A stretch of DNA of 64,000 bases from Rhizophlyctis rosea. Its lineage: Eukaryota; Chytridiomycota; Chytridiomycetes; Rhizophlyctidales; Rhizophlyctidaceae. The stretch lies in assembly GCA_027596075.1 (NCBI GenBank), contig JADGJC010000042.1:64564-128563 (forward strand). The letters run 5' to 3'. The notes beneath the pieces are model-generated. The model was not told the origin of the DNA, searched no databases, and saw only the letters and a list, made by a program, of their open reading frames with translations. Below are positions 1 to 10,606 of this stretch, in pieces. Made by a program: the position numbers and the translations under genes. Every line of letters begins with the position of its first letter. Position 1 is the first letter of the stretch.

Positions 1-1500
1 TCGCTATCAAATGCTCCGAGAACCGTTTGGGTCGTGACTTAGGTGGAATCAGTACGCGCTGCGAAGATGAATTGGACGGAGAGTCGGAGGGAGGAAGCCC
101 AAAAACAGTTCTAAATCGCTCAGATGGGTCATCAGGGATGATGTTGATCAACACTCCTGGCACACGCTCCACCCCTTTCTCTGCTTCCTCGTGTTCAGCA
201 TTCTCCCCATCCCCAGTTCTATTTCGCCTGACCCCAAGCCCAAACCGTTCCAAATCTCCATCTACAAACAATCCCCTAGCACGACGAAGCTCCCTCGGTC
301 CGGCGACAACAAACGCCACAGTAAACAATTTAGCTACCGCCGATTGTGTCGCGACAAGCTTCCGTCCGGCAAAGATCTCCAACAGGAGAGGGAGAAGGGG
401 CTTCCTCCGTTCCTGGTCGGCTTGCAGTCGCAGTGCGTCATTGTCAAGCGCTCGTAGGACAGGTTGGCTTTTGTTTGGTTTTGGAGTGTGGGGCATGCGG
501 GAGGTTTCGTAATCAAAGGCAACGTCGGGGATGGAGTGGAAATGGTGGGTGAAGTCGGATGCTAGTACAACAAGGGTGGACGTATCTAGGTTGATCGTAT
601 CTGATAGAGGAATCGATGATGCGGGTTGTCGGAGTGGGTTATCTGATTTTATTTCATTTGCCGCCAATTGTGATTTGCCATTGTCGTGGCCCTCCCCACC
701 AGTCACTTGATCCTGGCAATTCGTTTCCACCTCAACACCCAAAGCGTTCAACATTCGAGCTAGTTTATCATCAACATCACTCAAAAACTTCATTACGATT
801 GTCGGCGTCTCGTAATGAATCGGGTTCTCCTTAGCTGCAACTAACAGTGCTTTGGCTTGCTTGATCAATGGCAATACCAACATAGAGCTCCCGTCATCCC
901 CCGGCTCGCCCCCCGATTCCGAATCCTCGTAATCACTATCGTCATCCTCTGGCTCTGAATCATCAATCAAATCGTTTGCAACGCCTGTCATGGCTGAAGC
1001 CTTTACTTTCACCCATCGCCGTCCCCCATCAGCTATGATGTCTACACGAATTGGCTGCCGGTACTGTGGAAGGCGAAAATTCTTGTAGATGTCCGTGACG
1101 CCCCGTTCCTTAAGCAGCAGGTTAAACACTGTGGTGAGGTATGGTATATTTGTCCCTCGAACGTGAGCGGGTTTTATGGTGGTGGGGTTTGCTATTATCT
1201 TTTTGCGGTGTGAGCATACGCATGGTATATATCGCATCGCGCTCAACCTACCTTTCCGAGAAAGCGGTCTTCTGATAGAACCAGATTCCGAAACTTTGTC
1301 AAACCATTGAGAGGTTCGGCGCGCTTCTTCTTGGGTAGCTTCTTTCCCGCTGGTATGTCGGCTTGGCCGGGGAACCCGTTGGCCAGAAGGGCGTCTATCC
1401 TGCCTAAGAGACTGGCACTATCCGCGCGAAGGAGCTTCGCCTTTTCAAGCAGCACAACGGGTTCGTCCTGTTCAACTTGCTCTTCGTGTTCGTGTGTCAT
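1..1500 (-). CDS. UPF0415 / DUF1308 family protein (C7orf25-like), 3' end cut by window
   Basis: The protein starts at the ATG at 1500 (MTHEHEEQ...). Exon 1 runs to about 1252 and a short intron of about 50 nt ends near 1199 (or 1192). Exon 2 then reads open to the window edge. Family-like blocks are visible in order: IKPAHVRGTNIPYL, VDIIADGGRRWVKVKA, a helix followed by NPIHYETPTIVMKFL, INLDTSTLVVLASDFTH, RRKPLLPLLLEIFAGRKLVATQSAV-like text, and INIIPDDPSERF near the end. These match the conserved core of the C7orf25/UPF0415 family as I remember it; its biochemical function is not established. An acidic insertion (about 930-975) sits between blocks. The gene is head to head with SSU72 across 266 nt, so the two may share a promoter region. 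The C-terminus lies outside the window. The family call is firm; the exact splice choice is less so. Confidence 0.8.
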
Positions 1501-1766
1501 TGTGTTTTACTATTATTTGACTATTGTTGGTGAAGGAAGCGGATTTTGAAGATGGAATTTTGGTGGGGAAGTGGGTTGTGCCAACCATCCAGTCACTCCA
1601 AAGGAAGTCAGGTCCAGGCTGCGGAATGGCTTGGCAAGGGGGGCGCCACCAACTGCTGCGCTCAAACAGTCAAACTCTCTCCTCCCACAGCTTCTTCCTT
1701 TCCCTCCATCTTCTTCCAAACATTAGCTTTGTTACTTCTACAGTTTGCTCAAAAGACGGACAGGAA

Positions 1767-2615
1767 ATGGCAAACGTACGTTTTGCAGTGGTGTGCGCGA
1801 GCAACCAAAACAGGAGCATGGAGGCTCACAACGTGCTGATGTGAGCAAAACGTTGCTCCTCGTCCCGGAGTTTGCGCACCTGACTGACGAACACAGGCAG
1901 AACGGGTTTGTCGTATCATCATACGGAACAGGAAGCGCTGTTCGGCTTCCAGGACCCACGATAGACAACCCCAATGTGTACGCGTTTGGGACACCCTACG
2001 AAGACATGTACAATGATTTATACTACAAGGACCCCAACCTGTGAGTTGCTCTGCTGGCTTGAAGCACGTTGCTTGAGACTCATGTATATTTACATATTTG
2101 TCGTTTGGTAAACATTCAAAAGATATCAACAAAACGGTCTTTTGAAAATGTTGGATCGCAATCGACGGATCAAGCAAGCTCCCGAACGATTACAGGACAA
2201 TCGAGACGTGTTTGATGTAATCATTACATGTGAAGAGCGATGCTTTGATGCTGCTTGCGAAGGTGGGAATGCCACTACCAACCTTCAATTGAGGTGCAAC
2301 CGAGGCTAAATTAGGAGACTTGTTCAGATATCATAAATCGACAGGAGGGCCTCAACCGGCCAGTTCACATCATCAACGTTGAGATCAAGGATAATCATGA
2401 AGACGCCGCGATAGGGGCTGCATTGATCTTACAATTGGCTAATAAGGTATGACATGCTGTAGAACAAGCCTGCCCCAGACCAATGCTGAGTCTCCTTCCA
2501 ATTCTTCAACAAGATCCAGCAAAATGCTGACCGAGAAGATCAAATGGAAGCCATCCTGAATGAGTTCCAAACGCAGACGAATGCCAACATCCTTCACACT
2601 GTTTGCTTCTATTGA
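1767..2615 (+). CDS. SSU72: SSU72 RNA polymerase II CTD phosphatase
   Basis: Five exons fit phase and splice motifs: 1767-1840, 1897-2040, 2123-2262, 2328-2446 and 2514-2615, giving 192 residues, close to the usual 190-206. Ssu72 removes phosphate from Ser5 (and Ser7) of the RNA polymerase II CTD and works in the cleavage/polyadenylation factor. The catalytic P-loop is seen near the N-terminus as [10 protein letters not shown], of the form Cx5R with Cys in the expected place. It is followed by [38 protein letters not shown], the general-acid region [23 protein letters not shown] and the typical C-terminal end ILHTVCFY. The start codon is directly upstream of the P-loop strand. Every key motif is intact, so a working enzyme is expected. 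Confidence 0.95.
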
Positions 2616-4115
2616 CAACGTTGCCCGGCCCGTCGTCACTTATTGTATCATACCACTTGTACATATGCATATACCAGTCGTTCAACATTCCCCACTACCT
2701 TGCTCGGGGCGAAATTTTGATGTGACGAATGTTGAGGTTACCAGCAGCTTTTGAAGACAAAGGGCTGGGGACATAGAACGTAGAACACTACCATCCTTTG
2801 TCCACTAGCGCGCAGTCAAGGGAATTCAGAGTACAGGTCTCCTTTTATAGCTTTTTGGGGTGTCTTATGTATGTTGTTGGCAACATGACCTTGTGACTTC
2901 ATATGATTGGTCGAAATAGTCAATCTTCATGACCGACGGATATTTTCAGGCATGGGGGAAGTTGTCAGCAACATGCACATATGACCTTCAATGATTGGTT
3001 GAAGCATCTGATTGGCAAGTATTGTCGGATTGTCGTCCGCAAAGGGAAGGTTGATAGCAACATGATCATGAGACTGGCTAGAGTGGTGATCTGTCGGATT
3101 GTCAGTGATTGTCACGTCCGCAAAGGGAATGTTGTTGGCAACATCGTGATAAGACCCCCTTCCCTTGACCCAGATTCACGTCTGTAAATGGCAGCTCGCC
3201 AACAACATGGAAAGCATGAGACCTAGGGATTTCCGGATTTCCGTCTCGAAATGGAAGGATGCTAACAATATTGCCACAAGGTCAACAGCGCAGGTGACAG
3301 CCTAAACAGAAATCGATATAAAAGGCACTGGCCTCTGAACCCCCCGCTGTACACTGAAAGAACTCTTCAATTTTTCCAGCATGGTCAAAAAGAACTAATG
3401 GGGTGTACTTCACTTACTTCAATGACTGCAAAGGTTCCAAATAGCAATGAGTGCAGTGGGCAATTCGACGCGGCCTTTCATTGACAGCATGCCCTGAGTT
3501 CAAGCAATCCGAGAGTGATGTGAGTTGGAAGATTTTACGATTTCGCACATCTTTTCACATTCTTGCGGTTCAAAGGCCCTGAACCCGATGGTCTGGAAGG
3601 AAGGGACCCTCGTGTGGTTGTGGCAAGTTGGATACACAAGGACCGTGCCGAAGTGCAGACAACATAGTGATCATGTTGCCCACATCATCATCTTCGCACC
3701 ACACCAAAAAGTCACGTATTCGTACGTACTCGAAATTTCCGTTAGCAACAAAACAACGTATATCTCAGGGGCCAGAACTCTATCTCCTTGAAGGCACTAG
3801 CCTTCGAGATGTGTTGAAGGTGCTGCAGGGTACGAATAAGGCAAGGGAAAAGCTTCCGGCTGCGGTGGCTAATGATGCAGATTTAAACCAAAGATAAGGG
3901 TTGGCCGGCTTGATACAGTATCGTGTTTTCGGTTCCGCGTCTATCAGGCAAGCTGTCTTCCTTTTCATCTATTATGGAAAGCTTTTTGTAACACTTCAAC
4001 AGCAGGATATACAGCGTTTACGACGGGAAGAGTTCAAATAATCCTCGTTCCCCAACCTGCAACCGAGGCAGTCGTGTGAATAACTCATTCCGACCATCTA
4101 AAGCCTCCCAAAGCC
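2616..4115. other. Intergenic stretch with no convincing gene
   Basis: No open frame here shows a recognisable domain or a consistent splice structure. The left half contains the degenerate repeat block annotated separately. A TATA-like box (gatataaaagg) lies at about 3315-3325, about 45 nt before an isolated ATG. Short frames between 3525 and 3900 (up to 89 codons) are unsupported. The right end, about 4000-4115, is probably the promoter and leader of the gene that starts at 4116. Confidence 0.5.
2865..3215. repeat. Degenerate tandem repeat block, about 85 bp period
   Basis: A core resembling ttgttggcaacatg occurs at about 2874, 2960, 3050 and 3131, and in altered form at about 3191, giving spacings of about 80-90 nt for most copies. 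Accompanying words recur as well: gattggt(c/t)ga at about 2905 and 2993, and the pair attgtc..gtccgcaaaggga at about 3030 and 3110. The copies are diverged, which suggests an old minisatellite or a decayed element. No coding potential is apparent. Confidence 0.55.
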
Positions 4116-5855
4116 ATGCTATCACCTCTAGCCCCCCATTCCGATTCCATCCCCCTCGTCGGCGTCCATTTTTCGTTCTTCCGGGAGTTCATTGACCAAT
4201 ATGGTGGCCGTGCAGCCTTCCACAACTTGACCACGGCCAACGTCTGCGAAAAGTTCATCAAGCCCGAGACGGCGAAAACGGAATCGTACTGCGAGAAGGT
4301 GGCCAAAGTCCAAAACACTGGGGTTCGGAGGCCGGGGTGGTTCATCAGTCATTCCTGGCAATACAGGTTCCTCGATGTCGCCGATGCCATAGAATCATTT
4401 TTCAGTGATGAGGGGAATCTATACAAGAAGGACGATAAAATTGTATGGTTCGACCTATTCTCCCTTCCGCAACAAAATCGACCAAACCTCAAGGCCAAAT
4501 GGCTGCAAACGTCATTCATGACCGCCATCTCAGCTATGAAGAGCGTTGTCATGATTATCCCTCGTTGGGACCAACCAATTATCCTATCGCGCGCCTGGTG
4601 CATTTTCGAAATCTACGCCGCCAATGTTACCTTCTCCTTCCTTCACGTTGCCATGCCCCCCCACGGACGCGATGACTTCATCCAAATCGCCTATAGAAAT
4701 CCGAGCCTCCTACTGGAAAAGGTTGCCAATATAAATTCAGAAGCAAGTGAGGCCACGAAACCTAAGGATCTGGACGCTATTCGGACGGCAATTTGTGAAT
4801 CCGTGGGGTTCGATGCTCTTGATCGGCTGGTGTTTTCTACTCTGGCGGAATGGATGGTCAAAGCGTTGGATTCAAAGTGGAAAATTCCGGGGAGAGTGCC
4901 CGTTTGGAACGATTTGAGTCTGAGGGATAGAATAGCACGTGCTCAATTCTTCTTTCAACTTGGGTGCATCTTCATGAAGCAGAACGAGTTGAAGGGTGCG
5001 ATGAAGAAATTGAGAGAGTGTGTCCGCGATCGGCAAATGATGTTGGGCAATGCACATCCAGATACTTGCTCGGCTGTTTCGGTTCTCATTGAAGCGAATC
5101 TGCGTTCTTTGGAGGAGTCTAGGAATCGGTTTGGGCACACCAGTCGCCAAGCCATTGATAATACGGAAGAGCTAGTTCGGCTATATCAGGAGCATGGAAA
5201 GTTTCCGGAGGCACGGGGTGTTCTCCTGCACTGTTTGAAAGAAAGTCAGGATGAGCATGGAGATCAACATGAGCTGACAGTCCGATGCGTGAACAAACTT
5301 GCTGATGTGTTATGTAACCGGGACAATCCACAATCAGATCTTGCGGCATTAACGGAGGCGGAGAAGCTATATCGGCAAGGGAGCAGCATTTTGAAGGGAA
5401 AGGGGGATGCGGAGGGGTTTGATTTCACACATCGGCTAGCTAGATTAGGTCACCGGTATGCGGACCTGAAGGAGTGGAAACACGTAGTACGATTGCACGC
5501 GGAGTGCACGGCCCTCATTTCAAATATACGGGAGGAAGATCTGGATGCAAGGATTTACTTTGACTTCCTCTGTAGGGACATTGATGGTCTCAGAAGCAAG
5601 CTTCCAGATGATGTCATTCCGCTGGAAAGCAAATCGCTCACCATCGAAACTCCTAATACCGTCGATTGGGCCCAATTCGAAACGCAAACTCTCCGTCGGG
5701 AAGAACCAGCAATCGACTTAGCTCATCGTGTTGAACTCAAATGGACATCGGTACAGAAACAGTCTTTTAAGCCCAATCCTGGTGCGCTTACGAAGGGGTC
5801 TTCCGTACGTCGAGCACCGCGTGGCAACAAGCCGGACCAATGCCTTTTGCAATAG
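4116..5855 (+). CDS. TIR-like domain protein with C-terminal TPR/kinesin-light-chain-like region
   Basis: This is a single uninterrupted frame of 579 residues in a window where most genes have introns. The N-terminal third carries WFISHSW (residues 75-81), a strand with VWFDLFSLPQQ (about 110-120) and SRAWCIFEI, with glutamate at residue 165. The order strand-ISHSW, acidic loop, then WCxxE resembles TIR and TIR-like folds, where the glutamate of the WCxxE motif is the NADase catalytic residue in many active members. Residues about 270-420 (ARAQFFFQLGCIF..., then GNAHPDT, FGHTS, HGDQHELT) look like tandem TPRs of the kinesin-light-chain type. The last 100 residues look disordered. No central NTPase is visible. 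A role in signalling or self/non-self defence is inferred from the architecture only. Lack of introns could reflect transfer or retroposition. Confidence 0.65.
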   Translation: MLSPLAPHSDSIPLVGVHFSFFREFIDQYGGRAAFHNLTTANVCEKFIKPETAKTESYCEKVAKVQNTGVRRPGWFISHSWQYRFLDVADAIESFFSDEGNLYKKDDKIVWFDLFSLPQQNRPNLKAKWLQTSFMTAISAMKSVVMIIPRWDQPIILSRAWCIFEIYAANVTFSFLHVAMPPHGRDDFIQIAYRNPSLLLEKVANINSEASEATKPKDLDAIRTAICESVGFDALDRLVFSTLAEWMVKALDSKWKIPGRVPVWNDLSLRDRIARAQFFFQLGCIFMKQNELKGAMKKLRECVRDRQMMLGNAHPDTCSAVSVLIEANLRSLEESRNRFGHTSRQAIDNTEELVRLYQEHGKFPEARGVLLHCLKESQDEHGDQHELTVRCVNKLADVLCNRDNPQSDLAALTEAEKLYRQGSSILKGKGDAEGFDFTHRLARLGHRYADLKEWKHVVRLHAECTALISNIREEDLDARIYFDFLCRDIDGLRSKLPDDVIPLESKSLTIETPNTVDWAQFETQTLRREEPAIDLAHRVELKWTSVQKQSFKPNPGALTKGSSVRRAPRGNKPDQCLLQ

Positions 5856-6414
5856 CGAACAAATCATCATATCATTGGGCATGGTGGGAGTGGATGGAGA
5901 GGTGTGTTATGGGCGTTCGCAGTGAAGTTGATAGAATCAGGGCTAGACCAGAATTACTTTGTATATCTGTGAATGTATGGGTATGTCTAAGAGGACACGG
6001 TTTGGCGACTAGCTGTTTTGTTAGCCGCAGCGGATCCAGGCTGCATTAGGTGGCATGATCCGATAGGATTTTTTTTGCAATAGCAACCTAAATTAGATAT
6101 TAGACAAACGGGTCAATTAGATCTTTGCGAATGGTTTAGATGTTTCATAAGTAAGTCAGACTCCTGTATTGTATTGTCGTACAATTTCGAATGATGTAGT
6201 TCGGTTCCACCTTCGTTACGGATATGTCTCGTCACGCCGATATGTGCAATACGTGAACAGGCGTGGTCCGTTCAATTTGGTGGACGATTGGTTAGAGAGA
6301 AGTTGAGGATGAGAATTATATCACGCAGATGAGTCTGCGCGCTATGAACCGTTGATGCAACTTATCGAAATGACCCTTACATGAAAGTTCATGCGCACAT
6401 CCATACAATATTAT
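5856..6414. other. Convergent 3' intergenic region
   Basis: This lies between the ends of two convergent genes (stop at 5855 on +, stop at 6415 on -). It is AT-rich, with runs such as aggattttttttgc near 6066. It presumably holds both 3' ends. I see no gene or repeat in it. Confidence 0.4.
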
Positions 6415-8129
6415 TTATGTACAATGAGCACTAAGAAACCCATTCCCATACGCCGGCAAATTTACACTGGGCAACACCCTCCTGAACGGCTGTCTAAACG
6501 GATTAACCTCAACCTCGCCAATCGCCAGAACACCCTTCTTCATTCTCTCCCTAACCAACCTAGCCTCCATCTCCGTCATCTCCGCAAACATAATTTTAAC
6601 ACCCTTCTGCTCCAACACTGCCTCCACCGTCTTCTCCCTCCCTCCCTTCCCACCCCCAAACAACTTCTGTGCGCCCCCGTGACAGAGAATAAGGTGCGGG
6701 GGATAGGATGCGCGCGGGAAGTCGTGATATTCCGCTCGAGCGAAATGGACCCGGATACAGCTGGCATGTTGTTCCGATTTGTATTCGAGACTGTGATCTT
6801 TCTTCCCTAAGACTTTCGGCGCGTCCAGTTTGCCTTCCACGCCCTCCGCACCTGCCAATGGCACCACAACGATCTCCGGTCCGATGAGGAATATGTCTAG
6901 TGTTATGTCTCGGAGTAAGGGTGCCAGTACTTGGTATAGATGAGCAAGTTCAACCTCTGCTTGTGTGGCTTCAATGATATGGACACAGATGTGGGTACCA
7001 GGGGCGATGGAAAGTGGTGTGTATGAAGGGGAGGAGATTCTTCGGGTGAAAATGTGCGCAATGGTATGGAAGAGGGTTAGCGCGTTGGAGAGGAGGAGTG
7101 GGATAGCGGAGGTGGGTTGGACGTTGATGGCGCGGAAGTAGTCGGACCAGGATGAGATGGCTATTGGTGTGCTGCTGAAACCGGTATTGGGGCTCAAAGG
7201 GGAGGCGAGAGTTTGCAGTGCTGCGGGAAAGCTGGTTGACGCGGTCATTAGGGTGCTTGCAGTTCCATCCATGCGTGATCCAAGGTCAAAGGTGCCGGTT
7301 ATGATATCGGGACGCCAGAGGCCTTTGTCAAGCAGCCCTGCATTTTGCAAGTAGACAGACAAATCCGGCTCATTGCCAACCAATGCCTCTGCACCTTCGA
7401 GACCAGTTTTGGAAAGCGTATCGGCTGTTGCCATGTCCTTTTTCATCGCTTTGCAGTACAACTTGTGCACTTTCCAATCGGCCGCCTGGCAGTCCCGGGA
7501 GCAGTAATTGACTGCGCGGCAGGACGAGCACCGCGACAGGGCTGAAGCGGCTAGGGGTTTACTGCAGGAGTGGCACGCAAAGCGTGCAATTGGTTCAGAA
7601 GGTTGTTGCTTTGCTGACAATACAGTTGCTTCGTCCGTGCCAGAAACTACTCGGCTGGTTATGCCCAGCTTGCCTTGCAAAGATGAACACAGGCTTTCCA
7701 ATGTTCGGATTACTTCCGCGTTGATTGAAACCGATCGTTCCTCAACAGTCTGAGAAAAGGCGGTGCGCAATTCCTTTGGTTTGCCCGGCTCTTTGCGGGA
7801 CATGGGGAAGCAGATGGCTCGGCAAATTAGGGTATACAAGTCGTCGACAGTAGGTAAAGTAGAGGGGAACGTTTCGAAATTCAGCATCACACCAGTATCA
7901 GCAGTGTTCAACGACGCAAGATAGATGTTTTGTGAATCCTTAGTCTAACAAGTTTTGGTCAGTATGGGAGCAGTTGACTGCAAAATACTTCAAAAGCACA
8001 TACCAGACCCGCTGCTTTCACCGTCAAAATCCATGCTTCGTTTTTGGTCGGCTGTGAAGGAGCCAGACTGATGCTTTCTTGCCTCTCCCTTTCCCGGTCT
8101 TGTTCTGAATATGGTGTTGTCGTCGACAT
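6415..8129 (-). CDS. MYND zinc-finger protein with MSS51-type C-terminal domain
   Basis: Two exons, 8129-8004 and 7944-6415, join in phase 0 and give 551 residues starting MSTTTPYSEQ. The N-terminal part has a short motif (AWILTVKAAGL...NIYLASLNTADTGV). A MYND finger follows at about residues 166-205, with CHSC, CSSC, YCSRDCQ and a closing HKLYC. The C-terminal half (SWSDYFRAI, THICVHIIEA, ...DIFLIGPEIV, then SYPPHLILCHGG) resembles the C-terminal domain of Mss51/ZMYND17 proteins. In yeast Mss51 couples COX1 translation to assembly in mitochondria, but several paralogous MYND proteins share this domain and no clear targeting peptide is visible here. The function is therefore only family-level. 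It is divergent from the aftiphilin-like gene. Confidence 0.75.
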
Positions 8130-8372
8130 ATTTATTATTGGTTGGAAACAGCAAAAGTAGAATCAAAGTGTCAAGGAAAGGAATGCGTAAAGGAGAAAGC
8201 TGAGGAGAACCTGGGAGAACCTGGCCACAGCGAGGGACGAAATGAAGTGGCGCGCCACAACCCGCCATACGCCACCTTCAAAGCCACCGCGCATGGTCGC
8301 GTTGGACCTGAACTCCTGGGCTCACCTCGAGCTCCATTTCACAAATTCCATCTTCCCACACTCACTTCTAAC

Positions 8373-10396
8373 ATGTCGGCTGAAGACGTTAGTTGGGGTG
8401 AAGATACCAGCAAGGCGGAAACGCCAGACCTTGCCGATACAGCCGCTGTGCCCCCCACTGAACTCTCTCCCGGGGAGGCCAACCATTGGGGAAGTCCCTC
8501 GGTCTCTCAACCACCACCAGAGCCGGAGCCCCGCACCTTGTTGGAGTCAGGGTTTATCACAGCAGAGGAAGAGGAGGCAGAGGGTTGGAACACATCAAAT
8601 ACAGCCGACGAGGAGGCCAGACTAGCAGACGAAGCTAAATTTAGTGATAGTGATATTCCTCCTGCAAGTCTTCCCTCCGAATCAGCTCTTTCGACAGATA
8701 CACAAACACTGGAGAATGACGTTCCTTCGAAAAGTGCTGTGGAGACAACCAACGTTGAGCTTGTAGATGACGTCCCAATGGATCCTCCATCGGAGTCTGC
8801 TGCTGAAAGCTCGTCCACTGCAGTGTTTCAGCCATTGGCGGACGACCAAAACATCCCATCAACAGAAATCGTTGAGGAAGTAGTAGCGCCCCCAATAGCG
8901 AAGCCTGCAACAGACGCGTCTGAGACTGCCGCCTTCGTTCCTCTTCTCGCACCACCACCAACGACAACCACCCTCACAGTTGACAGCGAGGACGACTTCT
9001 CCGACTTTGATGATTTTGCCCCTGCCCCAACTTCACTTCCCGCACCACCCGCACCCATCCTTCCACCACCCACGGAATCCCATGCAGAGGAGGAAGAAGA
9101 CGATGATTTTGGTGATTTTGACGACTTTGCTGCTCCGCCAGAACCTGCCCCTGCGTCAGCGCCCGCCCCAACTCCACAACAGCCCGCTCCCACCATCTCA
9201 CTAGAACCAGAAAGGGATGCCGATGAAGAGTTCCGAATTGAGACATTATTGGTATGTCCCAATCATGATAGCGTTCATCGAACCGTAGATTCACCATGTC
9301 CCCCATAGCAAACAGTCATCTCATCCCAATCCCTCCTCGCCGAACTTAACCAATCCCTAGCACGCGCCTTCCCCGCAGCACCGTTGCCTAATGCCCAGCT
9401 GAATACGAAACCCGTGGAATCAATACTTGGAGAAGCTGAAGCATCGCAAGGCGACCCAACACAACCTGACGGCAAGAGCACAAAACTGACCGTGCCGAAT
9501 GTTGCATATGCAGAGAATGACTGGTGCGGATGGGGATCAGAATTTGGGGAATCTGAAACATTCGGCTGACACAATGATGCAGGTATAAGCTATACCAGAA
9601 GATGTCATCAGATACCGTCTACGCTGAAGGTGGAACACTGAAATTCACATGGCGGCGATCACTAATACGAAAAGCATACCTGAAGTCGCTAGATGTTGCG
9701 ATCGACGTTGACGAGGTGCGCTTACTTGCATCTTACCGATGTCATACACAAATGGGATGTGAAGGGTTGCTGACATCCCAATGTATCATAGATGTTCAAA
9801 CAACCTCAAACACCAGCCATCCTGCCCAGAACGAATCCAATCGCTTCCGCCACTGCCTCAGGCGCCGATACCCAAAACCCCAACGCAAGAGCAAGCACCA
9901 CAACTGGCGGAGGCGGAGGCCCACCGGATGATGAGAAGGAGGCTGATTTGTTCGAGGCCAAGCGGCTATGTGATATCACTGAAGGTACCGTCCTACAAGA
10001 CAGGGATCGAAAATCTCGAAAGGAGGTGGATTCACAATCGATGTTCTGACATGTACCCGCAGAGGAAATGCGCCGCAAATCCACCGCCGAGCTCCAATCC
10101 CTCATTTCCGACCTCCAACGAGCCCAACAACGCATGCAAGAGCAAGCCAATGAGTGGCTTGACGCTAAGGAAAGATTGGTCATGGATGCGGAAATGCATA
10201 ACAAGATGATTGCGAGTTTAGTGCAGTATGCGCAGCAGCAGCAGGTTGGACCCAAAGGTGAGTTCTGAATAATCGAAGGTTGGGAAGTCTGCTTTTGTGG
10301 TGATATCTGACATGTTCTTTTCGCGTAAAAGCCGGCGCACGAGGAAAGTCTCCGGTAACGAAAGGGAAAAAAACGGCTGCGCCAAGTAGACGTTGA
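8373..10396 (+). CDS. Aftiphilin-like clathrin/AP-1 accessory protein
   Basis: Six exons agree in phase: 8373-9251, 9309-9523, 9583-9715, 9792-9984, 10063-10257 and 10332-10396, giving 559 residues. The N-terminal 250 residues are acidic and low in complexity, with two DFxDFDDF-type peptides (DDFSDFDDF and DDFGDFDDF). Such acidic phenylalanine motifs are used to bind adaptor ears. The middle has a helix (LLAELNQSLARAF), then NDWYKLYQKMSS and GTLKFTWRRS, resembling the conserved tryptophan-rich clathrin-binding segment of aftiphilin and yeast Laa2. The C-terminal exon pair encodes a charged coiled coil (EEMRRKSTAELQSLISDL...) and a basic tail. The likely role is trans-Golgi/endosome traffic with AP-1. 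An upstream in-frame extension exists, but the ATG at 8373 starts the acidic domain cleanly. Confidence 0.7.
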
Positions 10397-10606
10397 TTTT
10401 TGCCACTTCCCACTGTCGTCTTGAAACCGTAAATGAAATCCCAAACATACCCCACCGATGTAATATACAACACCAAGGACCCACAAAACTGGACAGAAAG
10501 TATCGTAGTATCTCGCCAAACACTATGCTATGCCACAGCCGTTCATATTTGGAAAATGACTTACAATGAGTGAAATATACTAATCCTTTGGACAGGTCAC
10601 AAAAGA

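Noticed and set aside
3525..3897. Overlapping plus-strand frames of 88-89 codons after a TATA-like box
   Set aside because: There is no recognisable family, no consistent intron chain, and the frames overlap each other.
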